A stretch of 64,000 nt of DNA from contig CBDIHP010000045.1 in NCBI GenBank assembly GCA_965279195.1, positions 1 through 64,000 on the forward strand. The letters run 5' to 3'. The stretch comes from CBDIHP01 sp965279195 (GTDB taxonomy: Bacteria; Planctomycetota; Planctomycetia; Isosphaerales; Isosphaeraceae). The translations under genes and the position numbers were made by a program. Of the stretch, positions 16,053-24,829 are shown one piece after another. The notes under the pieces are model-generated. The model was not told the origin of the DNA, made no database searches, and worked only from the letters and a program-made list of their open reading frames with translations. Position 1 is the first letter of the stretch, and each line of letters starts with the position of its first letter.

Positions 16053-18617
16053 TCAGTGGTTGAACAGGAACTCGCGCGAGTTCAGGAGCGCCCAGAAGAT
16101 GTCCTCGTAGGCCACCTGGAGGTTAGCGCCCTCGCCAACCGAGGGCAGGAGCTTGTCGATCTCCTCCTTGGACGGCTTCCGGCTCAGCGTGCGGATGTAG
16201 AGTTCCGACATGATCTCAGGCGCGGGCTTCTTGGACGCCAGGAGCTTCTTGACGATCCCGCCTTGCTGGATCTTGGCGTTCGTAGAGTCGCCGTTGAGCA
16301 GGTGGAGGGCCTGCGACAGGGTCGGCTCCATCTTCACCTCGCAGGAGCAGACCGTCTCGCGGGTCGCCCGGCCGAAGGTGGTGAGGAAGTAGGTCGAGCT
16401 GCCGCCGTCGGCGATCTGCACGGCCCGGGCACCCAGAGGCAGCCCCTGGAACTTGTCCCTGGTGTCCGTGACCATGCTCAGCGTGTCGAGGAGGTTCTCC
16501 GCCTTGATACGCCTGAGGTTGGCGTGGGCGAAGTTCTTCTCGTCGGTCTCGTTGCTGGGGTTCCGCAAGGTGGACCGCTGGTAGGTCTTCGAGTTGCAGA
16601 TGTCGCGGACGAGCTGCTTGAGGTCGTACTTCGTCTCGGTGAAGTGCTTGCCGAGGGCTTCGAGCAGCACGGGGTTGCTGGCGGGGTTGGAGACCCGGAA
16701 GTCGTCCACCGGCTCGACGATGCCGAGGCCGAAGAAGTGGGCCCAGACGCGGTTGGCGAAGCTGGCCGCGAACCATGGGTTCTGGGGCGACGCGAGCCAC
16801 TTGGCCAGGATGACCCGGCGGTCCTTGCCATTGACGTCGGGGGCCTCGCCGCCGAGGTACTTCGGCTTCATGACCCGGCCGCCGACGGGGTGGTTGACCT
16901 CACCGCCGCCCGAGTTGAAGACGATGGTCTCGCGGTAGTCCTCGCCGGTCTTGCGGCCGATCTGCGAGAAGAACGCGGCGAATCCGTAATAGTCGTCCTG
17001 GGTCCAGCGGTCGAACGGGTGGTTGTGGCACTGGGCGCACTGGATCCGCATGCCCATGAACACCTGGGCGACGTTCTCGGTGAGGGCGAGGGTGTCCGTG
17101 GTGTTCTGATAGAAGTTGGTGGACGGGTTCTTGAACGTCCCGCCGTTGGCGCCGAGGATCTCCTGGACCATCTGGTCCATCGGCATGTTCTTGGAGACCT
17201 TCTCGACCAGCCAGTTGTAGTACAGGAACATCGCCTTGTAGCTGATCGTGATCGACGAGCGGACCTGCAGCAACTCGGCCCACTTGTTGACCCAGATCTC
17301 GGAGAACTCCTTGCGTTCGAGGAGTTCGTCGATCAGCTTCGACCGCTTGGCGCCCTCCTTGGAGGACATGAAGCGGTTGTACTCGTCGAGGGTCGGCGGC
17401 AGGCCGACGATGTCGAGATACACGCGCCGGACGAACACCTCATCGGTGCAGAGTTCCGACGGGGCAATCCGGAGCTTGCGGAGCTTCTCGGCGACGAGCT
17501 TGTCGACGTAGTTCTTTTCCTCTTCCTTGGGATACTCGAACTGGAGCCCCTTGGGGAGGACGATGAACTGCGAGCCGACGGTGTAGGTCTCGAACCGGGC
17601 CATCACGAAGGCTTCGCCACGCGCACCGGCGGTGACGAGCCCCTCGGGGGTGACGGCGGCGGAGGTCTCGTTATTCGTGAGGAAGACGGCGAGGCTGGTG
17701 ACGTCGCGGTCGGTGCCGTCGGAGTACTTGGCCCGGACGGTCATCTGCTGGGTGGCCTTCTCGCCGTCCAGCACGCCGTTCCTGGGATAGAGCTCGACGC
17801 CGATGATCTTCGGCAGGGTGTTGACGTCGTCGTTGGCGACGCCGGCGACGATCCATTCCCGGACCGTGTTGTAGAGTTCCGAATCCTTCTCGAACCGCTT
17901 GCCGCCGGTGTGCTGGACCGCTCCGATGCTCTTTTCGAGGAGCGTGCTGTCCTCGGGCACGGCGAGATTCACGCGACGACCGATCTGCTCGCGGGTGAGG
18001 CGATACTGGTCGCCCTCGGGGTCGAAGCCGAAGAGGGAGAGCCGGAACCCGTCCTTGCCGCGTGCCGCGCCGTGACAGCTGCCCGTGTTGCAGCCCGCCC
18101 GCATGAAGACCGGCATCACGTCGAGCCGGAAGCTGAGGGGCTGTGTCACGGTCGCCTTCGCGACGGTAAGCGGCACCTGGAGCTTCTGGTTTTCGAAGCT
18201 GACGACGATGTTCGAGGTGCCGTCGGCCTTGCCGGTGAGGGTGGCCTTCGCCTTGTCCCAGTTCACCAGCGCGGGGTTGGCCGGGGCGAAGGTAGCCATC
18301 TTCGTGACGTCACGGGTGATACCGTCGGCGTAGGTCGCCTGGACGACCATCGACTGGCGATCGCGGGCGGTCGAGAGGTGAACGTCCGGCGGGAAGACCT
18401 CGATCTTCACCAGCGGCGCAGCGGGCTTCGCTGGGGCAGCGGGCGCGGGAGCCGGGGCCGGCTTGGGGGCTTCCTTCGCGGCGGGAGCGGGGGCCGGGGC
18501 CGGCTTGGCGGCGGGCTTGACCTTGTCATCGGCGGCGGCGAAGGCCGAGAGGCCGGCCGTCAGGCCGAGGGCCCAGACCGTCGCGCGGGTGGTCGAGAGT
18601 CGGAATCGTTCGATCAT
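16053..18617 (-). CDS. DUF1549/DUF1553 exported protein with Big2 domain
   Basis: An 854-residue planctomycete protein. A signal peptide ends near AFAAAD, followed by a Pro/Ala/Lys linker (residues 33-70). A Big2-like Ig domain follows (VKIEVFPPDVHLS... YADGITRDVTKMATF). Next is the CX4CH motif C176-H182 (GCNTGSCHG) and a second Big2-like stretch. The DUF1549 domain has LRKLRIAPSELCTDEVFVRRVYLDI and a CxxCH at C527-H531 (AQCHNHPFDRW). A C-terminal DUF1553 domain has FANRVWAHFFGLGIVEPVDDF. Proteins of this type are nearly always beside DUF1501 genes, as here. They are presumed exported and heme-bearing, with proposed but unproven roles in polysaccharide degradation. AGGGG precedes the ATG. Confidence 0.95.
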   Translation of the reverse strand: MIERFRLSTTRATVWALGLTAGLSAFAAADDKVKPAAKPAPAPAPAAKEAPKPAPAPAPAAPAKPAAPLVKIEVFPPDVHLSTARDRQSMVVQATYADGITRDVTKMATFAPANPALVNWDKAKATLTGKADGTSNIVVSFENQKLQVPLTVAKATVTQPLSFRLDVMPVFMRAGCNTGSCHGAARGKDGFRLSLFGFDPEGDQYRLTREQIGRRVNLAVPEDSTLLEKSIGAVQHTGGKRFEKDSELYNTVREWIVAGVANDDVNTLPKIIGVELYPRNGVLDGEKATQQMTVRAKYSDGTDRDVTSLAVFLTNNETSAAVTPEGLVTAGARGEAFVMARFETYTVGSQFIVLPKGLQFEYPKEEEKNYVDKLVAEKLRKLRIAPSELCTDEVFVRRVYLDIVGLPPTLDEYNRFMSSKEGAKRSKLIDELLERKEFSEIWVNKWAELLQVRSSITISYKAMFLYYNWLVEKVSKNMPMDQMVQEILGANGGTFKNPSTNFYQNTTDTLALTENVAQVFMGMRIQCAQCHNHPFDRWTQDDYYGFAAFFSQIGRKTGEDYRETIVFNSGGGEVNHPVGGRVMKPKYLGGEAPDVNGKDRRVILAKWLASPQNPWFAASFANRVWAHFFGLGIVEPVDDFRVSNPASNPVLLEALGKHFTETKYDLKQLVRDICNSKTYQRSTLRNPSNETDEKNFAHANLRRIKAENLLDTLSMVTDTRDKFQGLPLGARAVQIADGGSSTYFLTTFGRATRETVCSCEVKMEPTLSQALHLLNGDSTNAKIQQGGIVKKLLASKKPAPEIMSELYIRTLSRKPSKEEIDKLLPSVGEGANLQVAYEDIFWALLNSREFLFNH

Positions 18618-18736
18618 CGCAACCCCTTGAGGTTGATCGTGGTCGGGCGTGATGCGTGTCGGATGTCGGTCGGAACGTCTGGGCGAAGCGCCCCGGGCCG
18701 GTCGAGCCGGCCCGGAGCCATGGAAGATCGCCTGGC

Positions 18737-21229
18737 TTACTGGCCGCCCGCCTTCGGGGCGGTCGCGGCGGGGGCAGCACCAGCGGCGGCGGCCTGGGCC
18801 CGCTCCTTGCTCTCAAGCCTCAGCTTTTCGAGACGACTCAGGCGCTTCTCGGCGGGAGGGGACGGTGCGGGCGCGGCGGCCGGCTTGGCCGCCGGGGCCG
18901 CGGCGGCGACCGGGGCCGGCTTGGGCGGCAGCGGCACGTCGATCCGGAGTTGGCCGGTGCCGAGGTTGTGCACGATCGGCTCGCCGTTCTGGGTCACGAT
19001 CACCTGGCAGAACAGGTTCACGTGGTTGCCGGCGGGCGAGACCTTGTCGGTCTTCACCTTGAACACCATGTCCTTGGTGTCCTTGCTGATCTTCTTGACG
19101 TCGGTGGTGACCTTGTTCGGAAGGCCGATCAAGTTCACCACGGCCTCGCCGGGGAAGTCCACCGCCTTGTTGATCCCGACCACCACATCGACTTCCTTGC
19201 CCTGCTCGACGCTCGCGGGCTGGAAGGCCAGGGTCACGAACTGCTGGGCGATCGTCAGCTTGGCGAGCTGCGACGAGACGGAGATCGGCCCGGTGGCGAC
19301 GTTGCTGGCGCCATTGACCACGATCCGCCAGGTCTTTAGCTCGGCCCCGCCGTCCGCGTTCATGGGGATGATGGCTTCGTTGGCCTTCTCCGGGATCGCG
19401 ATCCCGCCCGAGGCGCCCACGCCCGGCGGCAGCCAGGGGATGCTTAGCGAGATCGCCGCGGTGAAGCCAGGCTTCCGCTTGGCGATCACCTTGAGGTTCA
19501 TCGAGCCGCCCCGGACGAGCGGGACCTTGGGCTCGACGATCTCGATCTCGTAGGGGCACTCCTCGGTCACCGCCACGGCGAGCTTGTCCACGGTGCGCTG
19601 CCAGAAGGAGATGTTGTTCTGGCCGTAGACCAGGACGGACGTCGCCGCGAACTCCTGCGGCACCTTGACCTTGGGATCGACGTGCTCGCCGGTCATCTGG
19701 ATCAGGGAGCCGCCGACCGGGGCGTCGGCCTTGGCCTTGAACAGGACCGGCACCACGCCCTGATTGGCCGCGATGTTGTCGGTCTCGATCTCCATGCCGG
19801 CGGGGAGCTGGCCCGCGACGCCGATCTTGAGCTCGCCGCCAAAGTCGACCCGGTTGCCGTAGACCAGGAGGGCCTGACGACCCCCCTTGGGGACGGCGGC
19901 CGTGATGTTCCCGGTGCCGAGGGCCACCTGCTCGGTGACGACGGTCATGTTCAGCTTGGCCTCGACCGGGGCGACCTCGATCCGGTAGGCGTAGTCCGGG
20001 CCGCCCTTCTTGAGGTGGTCGTGGATCCAGAGGATGTACTCGCCGTCCTCGGGGACGCCGAAGCGGAGATAGCTGTCGGGGCCGACGCTGTCGTCGTTGC
20101 CGGCGAGGTACGCCCCGCCCTTCTTGATGATGTGCAGGACCGGGTCGAGCGGCGACCGGATCTGGCGGGCGAAGACGCGGATGTCGTAGGTCTGGCCCTT
20201 CTTGGCGGGGAAGACGAAATAGTCGTTGTCCTCCGCCTTACCGATCACGCCGTTGGCCGCGAGCGGGGGCGTGAATGGGGTCGCCTTGACCTGCTCGTCA
20301 TTCGGCTCGGCCTCGACCACGTTCCCGAAGGTCGAGAGCCGGAAGGTGTTGGGCGCGGGGGAGACCCCCTTGTCGTCCTTGTTCTCGATGCCGTAGTCGC
20401 GGACGAACGTGCCCGGCAGGGCGACCTCGGACTCGCGGTCGCCGAGGATGTCGCCGATCCACTTGACCTTCACCTTCCCGCCGACCTTGCCGCCGGCCGG
20501 GACCGTCGCGGTGGCGCGGGGGAAGTTGCCGATGTGGAGGCGGTAGAGGCAGGAGCCGTTGCCGGCGTAGGCCGACTCGCGGACCTGGATGATGTACTTG
20601 CCGTCGGCGGGCGCGACGACCGACGCGAAGCCGTCCTGCCAGACGAGCGCGGCGTCGTCGCTGGAGGCGAGTTCGAACCGCTTGGCATCCTGGATCGCCA
20701 CGTAGGGATCGAACAGGAAGATGCCCAGGCGGATGCCCTCGACCTCGGCCGAGATCCGCTCGCCCTTCTTGGCCTCGACCACGAAGTAGTCGACGTCCTC
20801 GTTGTCGGCGATGCCGTTGATGACGACATTCATGGGGACGACCTGGGGCGCGGCGAAGTCGTTGTTCGGTTCCTTCTCCTCGACTTCCTTCATCGCCCCG
20901 ACGTTGAAGGTCCGCAGCTCGGAGATACCTGTGGCGGTGCGGATCCGGATGTCGTGGATGCCCAGGGGGGCGTCGGGGGCGATGCGGACGGTCGCCTTGA
21001 CGTGCGCGTCGCTCACGACCTGGAGCTTGGTCGTGGTGATCCCCGGCTGGAAATAGAGGATCTCCTTGGCGTCGGCGAGCCGGGCGCCGGTGAGGTTGAT
21101 CTCGAGTTCCGTCCCGCGCTGGCCGCCGGTCGGCCGGATGGCCCCGAGCGAGGGGGACGCAGCGCGCGCCGTGGTCGTCACCGCCAGCAGGCCGAGCAGG
21201 ACGGTCAATGGCAGGCGAAAATCACGCAT
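18737..21229 (-). CDS. Exported protein with pre-peptidase C-terminal (PPC) domains
   Basis: An 830-residue exported protein. I chose the ATG at 21229 because it opens a clear signal peptide (MRDFRLPLTVLLGLLAVTTT); an upstream in-frame start at 21310 would bury it. An IPT/TIG-like opening (SLGAIRPTGGQRGTELEINL) is followed by two PPC-type beta domains beginning at EKEPNNDFAAPQVV and EAEPNDEQVKATPF. Each has the -VDYF- or -NDYFVF- strand and a YIIQV/YILWIHDH strand. Further Ig-like segments follow, then a Pro/Ala-rich end. It lacks any peptidase active site, so it is probably an adhesive or structural partner of the DUF1501/DUF1549 neighbours. Confidence 0.9.
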   Translation of the reverse strand: MRDFRLPLTVLLGLLAVTTTARAASPSLGAIRPTGGQRGTELEINLTGARLADAKEILYFQPGITTTKLQVVSDAHVKATVRIAPDAPLGIHDIRIRTATGISELRTFNVGAMKEVEEKEPNNDFAAPQVVPMNVVINGIADNEDVDYFVVEAKKGERISAEVEGIRLGIFLFDPYVAIQDAKRFELASSDDAALVWQDGFASVVAPADGKYIIQVRESAYAGNGSCLYRLHIGNFPRATATVPAGGKVGGKVKVKWIGDILGDRESEVALPGTFVRDYGIENKDDKGVSPAPNTFRLSTFGNVVEAEPNDEQVKATPFTPPLAANGVIGKAEDNDYFVFPAKKGQTYDIRVFARQIRSPLDPVLHIIKKGGAYLAGNDDSVGPDSYLRFGVPEDGEYILWIHDHLKKGGPDYAYRIEVAPVEAKLNMTVVTEQVALGTGNITAAVPKGGRQALLVYGNRVDFGGELKIGVAGQLPAGMEIETDNIAANQGVVPVLFKAKADAPVGGSLIQMTGEHVDPKVKVPQEFAATSVLVYGQNNISFWQRTVDKLAVAVTEECPYEIEIVEPKVPLVRGGSMNLKVIAKRKPGFTAAISLSIPWLPPGVGASGGIAIPEKANEAIIPMNADGGAELKTWRIVVNGASNVATGPISVSSQLAKLTIAQQFVTLAFQPASVEQGKEVDVVVGINKAVDFPGEAVVNLIGLPNKVTTDVKKISKDTKDMVFKVKTDKVSPAGNHVNLFCQVIVTQNGEPIVHNLGTGQLRIDVPLPPKPAPVAAAAPAAKPAAAPAPSPPAEKRLSRLEKLRLESKERAQAAAAGAAPAATAPKAGGQ

Positions 21230-21394
21230 AGGGGAGAAGTCCAGGCGGGTCGATCGATCGTGTTCTTGGGGCGGGAGTCGGGGCGGGGCGGCGGGATGCG
21301 AGCGGGGCATCCGCCGGTTCGGCGGATCGGGCGGGCTCGAACGCCCCCGGCGGCCGCGTGGGGCGGCCGGGGGCGGTTCGTGGTTGACTCGGGC

Positions 21395-22705
21395 TCAGCC
21401 GAGCAGTTCGTTGCGGACCTTGCCGCCGTCGACGATCTCGATGGGGCGGTTGCCCGGCGCCATCAGTTCCTTGTCGGCGACGATCCCGAGCTGGTGGTAG
21501 ATCGTGGTCGCCAGATCCTCGGGGCCGATCGGGTCGCGCTCGGGCTCGGTCGCGGTGGCGTTGGAGGCGCCATAGACCTGGCCCTTCTTGATGCCGCCGC
21601 CGGCGAGGACGACCGAGAAGACCTTCGGCCAGTGGTCGCGGCCGGCGTCCTTGTTGATCTTCGGCGTGCGGCCGAACTCGGACGAGATCATGACGAGCGT
21701 CCGGTCGAGCAGGCCGGTCCGTTCGAGGTCGCGGATCAGGGTGGCGTAGGCCTGGTCGAACGGAGGCATCGAGTTCCGCATGCCCGCGGCGATCTGGGTG
21801 TGCATGTCCCAGCTCCCGAACTGGAGCGAGACGAACCGGACGCCGGCGGCCACCAGGCGGCGGGCCATCAGCATCCGCTGCCCGGCCGGGTTGCGGCCGT
21901 ACTCGTCGCGGACCTTGGCGGGCTCCGCGGCGATGTTGAACGCCTCGCGGGCCTGCTGGGAGGAGATCAGCGAGTAGGCGCGGTCATAGAACGTGTCCAT
22001 GGCCGACAGCCCGTCGCCCTTCTCCTTCTTGCGGAAGTGGTCGTTGACCGCTTCGAGGACGTTGCGGCGGGTGGCGAACCGGGAGTCGTTGATGCCCGAG
22101 GGCAGGTTCAGGTCCTGGACCCGGAAGCCGTTGTCGGCGGGGTCGGCGCCCAGGCTGAACGGCGAGAAGCTCGACGAGAGGTAGCCGGTGCCGGCGAAGT
22201 TGGTCGGCATGCTCGGCACGCAGACGTACGGCGGCAGGTTGTTCTTGGGGCCGTACTCGTGGGAGACGACCGAGCCCATGCTCGGGTACACCAGCGCGGG
22301 GCTGGGGCGGTACCCCGTGAACATGTTGTGCGTGCCGCGCTCGTGGGCGGCCTCGCCGTGGGTCATCGAGCGGATGATCGTGAGCTTGTCGGCGATCGTC
22401 GCCGTCTGGGGCAGGGTCTGCGAGAAGAACTCGCCTTCGAGCTTGGTCTGGATGTGGCTCAGCTCGCCGCGATACTCGACGGGGGCGAAGGGCTTCGGGT
22501 CGAACGTCTCCTGGTGGGCGATGCCGCCCGGCAGGAAGATGTGGATGACCGAGTCGGCCTTCGCGGGGATGGGCTTGTAGGTCTTGAGGTCGGCCCGAGC
22601 CTCCCGCATGCGGAAGTAGTCCGCGAGCGTGAGACCGAAACCGGCGGCGCCGACCGTGAGGAACCCGCGGCGGGAAAACAGCCGCCCGGCAATCTGTCCA
22701 ACCAT
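21395..22705 (-). CDS. DUF1501 exported protein (Tat signal)
   Basis: A 436-residue DUF1501 protein, distantly related to the sulfatase/alkaline-phosphatase fold. The N-terminus has a twin-arginine signal (SRRGFLTVGAAGFGLTLADYF), so it is probably exported folded. Family landmarks are SVIHIFLPGGIAHQETFDPK, MTHGEAAHERGTHNMFTGY, WDMHTQIAAGMRN and SSEFGRTPKINKDAGRDHWP. A histidine- and aspartate-rich set of positions is consistent with a metal site. AGGAG lies upstream of the ATG at 22705. It is the first gene of the four-gene exported cluster and has a promoter candidate about 360 bases upstream. Confidence 0.96.
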   Translation of the reverse strand: MVGQIAGRLFSRRGFLTVGAAGFGLTLADYFRMREARADLKTYKPIPAKADSVIHIFLPGGIAHQETFDPKPFAPVEYRGELSHIQTKLEGEFFSQTLPQTATIADKLTIIRSMTHGEAAHERGTHNMFTGYRPSPALVYPSMGSVVSHEYGPKNNLPPYVCVPSMPTNFAGTGYLSSSFSPFSLGADPADNGFRVQDLNLPSGINDSRFATRRNVLEAVNDHFRKKEKGDGLSAMDTFYDRAYSLISSQQAREAFNIAAEPAKVRDEYGRNPAGQRMLMARRLVAAGVRFVSLQFGSWDMHTQIAAGMRNSMPPFDQAYATLIRDLERTGLLDRTLVMISSEFGRTPKINKDAGRDHWPKVFSVVLAGGGIKKGQVYGASNATATEPERDPIGPEDLATTIYHQLGIVADKELMAPGNRPIEIVDGGKVRNELLG

Positions 22706-23072
22706 CGAGGAACTCCTGGCCGAGGTCGTGGGGGTTAGGGGGGTGGGTCACGCCCGTTCGCGGGCGTCATCGGGGCGAGTTCGTACCGCAGGCCCTTGGC
22801 GGGCGATTAGGGCAGCAGGACGCCCGGAGGGTTCGGGACGTCCGGGAGGGCGGGCGTATCGGTCGGACGCGTTGGCCTGGTCGCAACATCGTGGTCGATC
22901 GTCGTTGTCAGTGACCGACCGGGAACGGCCAGTCGTCGCGTCTAGCAACTTGGAGGCCGAGAGGTCGGGCCGTACCGGGAGCCGGTCCGCCCGCCAACGG
23001 TCACTACCAGTACGAGGCAGAGACCCCCTCGCGTTGGCGCGAAGATCCCTCCGACCAATATTGCATGGTACC

Positions 23073-23101
23073 AGGATAGGCCGGAGCGGACCCGGAATCA
23101 A
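23073..23101 (-). promoter_or_regulatory. Candidate sigma-70-type promoter for DUF1501 cluster
   Basis: On the minus strand TTGATT (23096-23101) and TATCCT (23073-23078) are separated by exactly 17 bases, each matching the consensus at four of six positions. It points to the DUF1501 gene start at 22705. Confidence 0.4.
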
Positions 23102-23126
23102 ACCAAATCCAGCGGCCTGGATCGGG

Positions 23127-23152
23127 CGGCCTCGGCCGATCGACCGAGGCCG
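23127..23152 (-). terminator. GC hairpin after BON-domain gene
   Basis: A perfect 9-base stem (23127-23135 with 23144-23152) with an 8-base loop lies 12 bases past the stop at 23165. No T-tract follows, so termination would depend on the hairpin alone or on Rho. Confidence 0.5.
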
Positions 23153-23164
23153 GGCGGGGTTGCG

Positions 23165-24607
23165 TCACCCGGCCGCTGCCGTGACCCGGGCATTCACTTT
23201 AAAACCGCGGAGCAGAGGCATCGACCGGAGCACCGAAAAAAATCTCGCCCGATCCGACTCGTCCGCCAGCGTCCCCTGGATCGTCAGGGTGTCGCCGACC
23301 ACAGAGACCCTGTCCACATTCGCCATGTCGTCGACATTCCGCCTGATCTGGACAAGAAGGTAGGGTTCGACATCCTCGGGCCGGCCGCTCTGGATCAGGG
23401 GATTCGGGCCGGCCTCCTCGGGCAGCGGGAAGTGGAGGAGGTCGACGATGTCGCGGACGCCTGGGGTCTTCTGGACCGCCCGGTAGGCGAGCATCGCCTC
23501 GTAGGCACTGGCCATCCGACCGGCGACGGTGACGAGGCCGTCGCGGACCTGGATCCGGATGGGTTCGTTCCCCAGCGCGGGCACGGCCGCGATCGCCTTG
23601 CGGACGCGGCCTTCGAGCGGGCTCATCGCGGCCGGCGGCGTCGCGACGCCGGCCGCGGGCGGGTCAGGGACGACCGCCGGGGGCGGTGTCGCCGTCTCGG
23701 GCTTGGGCGAGTCGTTCGCCCGGCTGGGAACGGCCCTGGGCCGGGGCGGCGGAGGGGGCTCGTCCGCAGTTCCCCCCGGGGTGGGAGCCGGGGCCGCCAC
23801 CGCCACCGGCCGGTCGGTCGCGACCTCAATCCGGTTGATCACCTGCGTCACGCCTTCGGTCTGGAGCAGCTTCTGCCCGACCGCGACCTTGTCGGCCAGC
23901 GTCGGTACGCGGCCATTCAGGATGGCGACGCCGTTGGGGTCGATGTCGGCGACCACGGTGTTATCCGGCAAGTCATTGGCGGGGGCGCCGGCGACGGTTC
24001 GGGGATCCGCGGCCGGGCGTCGGGCGACCCTGGCGGCCCAGTCGAGCGGATACGAGATGACAGGCGGTTCCAGCCCGAAGAACGGGTCGTCCACGCGTCC
24101 AAGTAGCGGCGGCGGATAGAGATAGGCACCGAAGGGTCCATACGGGCTCGCCGCGACGGCCGACCCCCAACCCTGGGCGGGCAGGGCGGTCGGGCCGACG
24201 GCGCTGACCGTCGCAGGGCGCGCTTGAAACTGGGCCTCGGCGGTGTCGATCACCAGTTCGTCGACGAAAGGCAGCCCGAGTCCGATGGCCGTCTGGACGG
24301 CCGAGTCGTGGACTTGCTTGGTCGCAACCCGCCCCTTGAGGACCACCTTGCCGTCGCGTCGGATGGCGGTGATCCGGGCCCCGATCGTGTCGGGGTTGCG
24401 GCCCCAGGCGTCCAGGAGCGATTGCTCGATGACGACGGGTTGTCTGGCCGCCTTGCCGGCCTGAGGATTCTGCCGAGGGGCTTGCCGGATCTGGATTTGC
24501 GGCGTGGCTTGCTGCTGGGCGTCGGCCGTGAGGCCGAGGTGCGACACCGCCCCGAGTGTCAGGAAACAAATCAGTCGAGACCCATTCCGCCTAAACGATG
24601 GACGCAT
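23165..24607 (-). CDS. Exported multi-BON-domain protein
   Basis: A 480-residue protein with an N-terminal signal (LICFLTLGAVSHLGLTADA) and four BON-like modules. They begin near VVIEQSLLDAW (about 60), NTVVADIDPNGVAILNGRV (about 225), PLEGRVRKAIAAVP (about 335) and YLLVQIRRNVDDM (about 410). Each ends in a short beta pair such as KVVLKGRV, VAILNGRV, LVTVAGRM or TLTIQGTL. A proline-rich linker (residues about 280-330) divides the two halves. BON domains bind phospholipid or surface layers in proteins such as OsmY, so an envelope-stabilising role is plausible. Start at 24607 has GGAGGGAG upstream; a longer frame to 24667 has no such site. Confidence 0.88.
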   Translation of the reverse strand: MRPSFRRNGSRLICFLTLGAVSHLGLTADAQQQATPQIQIRQAPRQNPQAGKAARQPVVIEQSLLDAWGRNPDTIGARITAIRRDGKVVLKGRVATKQVHDSAVQTAIGLGLPFVDELVIDTAEAQFQARPATVSAVGPTALPAQGWGSAVAASPYGPFGAYLYPPPLLGRVDDPFFGLEPPVISYPLDWAARVARRPAADPRTVAGAPANDLPDNTVVADIDPNGVAILNGRVPTLADKVAVGQKLLQTEGVTQVINRIEVATDRPVAVAAPAPTPGGTADEPPPPPRPRAVPSRANDSPKPETATPPPAVVPDPPAAGVATPPAAMSPLEGRVRKAIAAVPALGNEPIRIQVRDGLVTVAGRMASAYEAMLAYRAVQKTPGVRDIVDLLHFPLPEEAGPNPLIQSGRPEDVEPYLLVQIRRNVDDMANVDRVSVVGDTLTIQGTLADESDRARFFSVLRSMPLLRGFKVNARVTAAAG

Positions 24608-24767
24608 CGCGGACGCTCCCTCCGTGCGCGGTCCGGATTGCCCGACGGGGGCCGGGGTGGTCGTCACTGGATGAAGAACCGGGACGCGGGCCGCTCCGTT
24701 CGAGCCTAGCGATCGGCGTCCCCGGCGACAAGCGGCCCCGAATGGATACGTTCCCCGCGTGCATCGT

Positions 24768-24799
24768 TCGAAACGAAACAGGGCCGCGCGATGCGGCCC
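24768..24799 (-). terminator. Intrinsic terminator after transglutaminase gene
   Basis: Read on the minus strand, GGGCCGC/GCGGCCC arms (24793-24799 with 24781-24787, loop of 5) are followed by TGTTTCGTTTCG, a T-rich tail. It lies 30 bases past the stop at 24830. This is the most classical terminator in the window. Confidence 0.75.
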
Positions 24800-24829
24800 C
24801 GTTCGCGGTTCTCGCCAGGCTCGCGACCG

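Larger units (their letters stand above)
22706..23164. other. Gap upstream of the DUF1501 cluster
   Basis: The 459 bases contain no gene I can support. They hold the presumed promoter of the DUF1501 cluster (23073-23101), a hairpin past the BON gene (23127-23152), and a perfect palindromic hairpin acgcccg-ttcg-type at 22750-22767 in the expected leader RNA. The long leader (about 360 bases) could carry regulation, but nothing resembles a known riboswitch. Confidence 0.35.

Noticed and set aside
13524..19553. A 2009-codon open frame on the plus strand
   Set aside because: It lies antisense to two well-recognised exported genes and mirrors their codon pattern, a typical artefact of high GC; it has no family resemblance or start signal.
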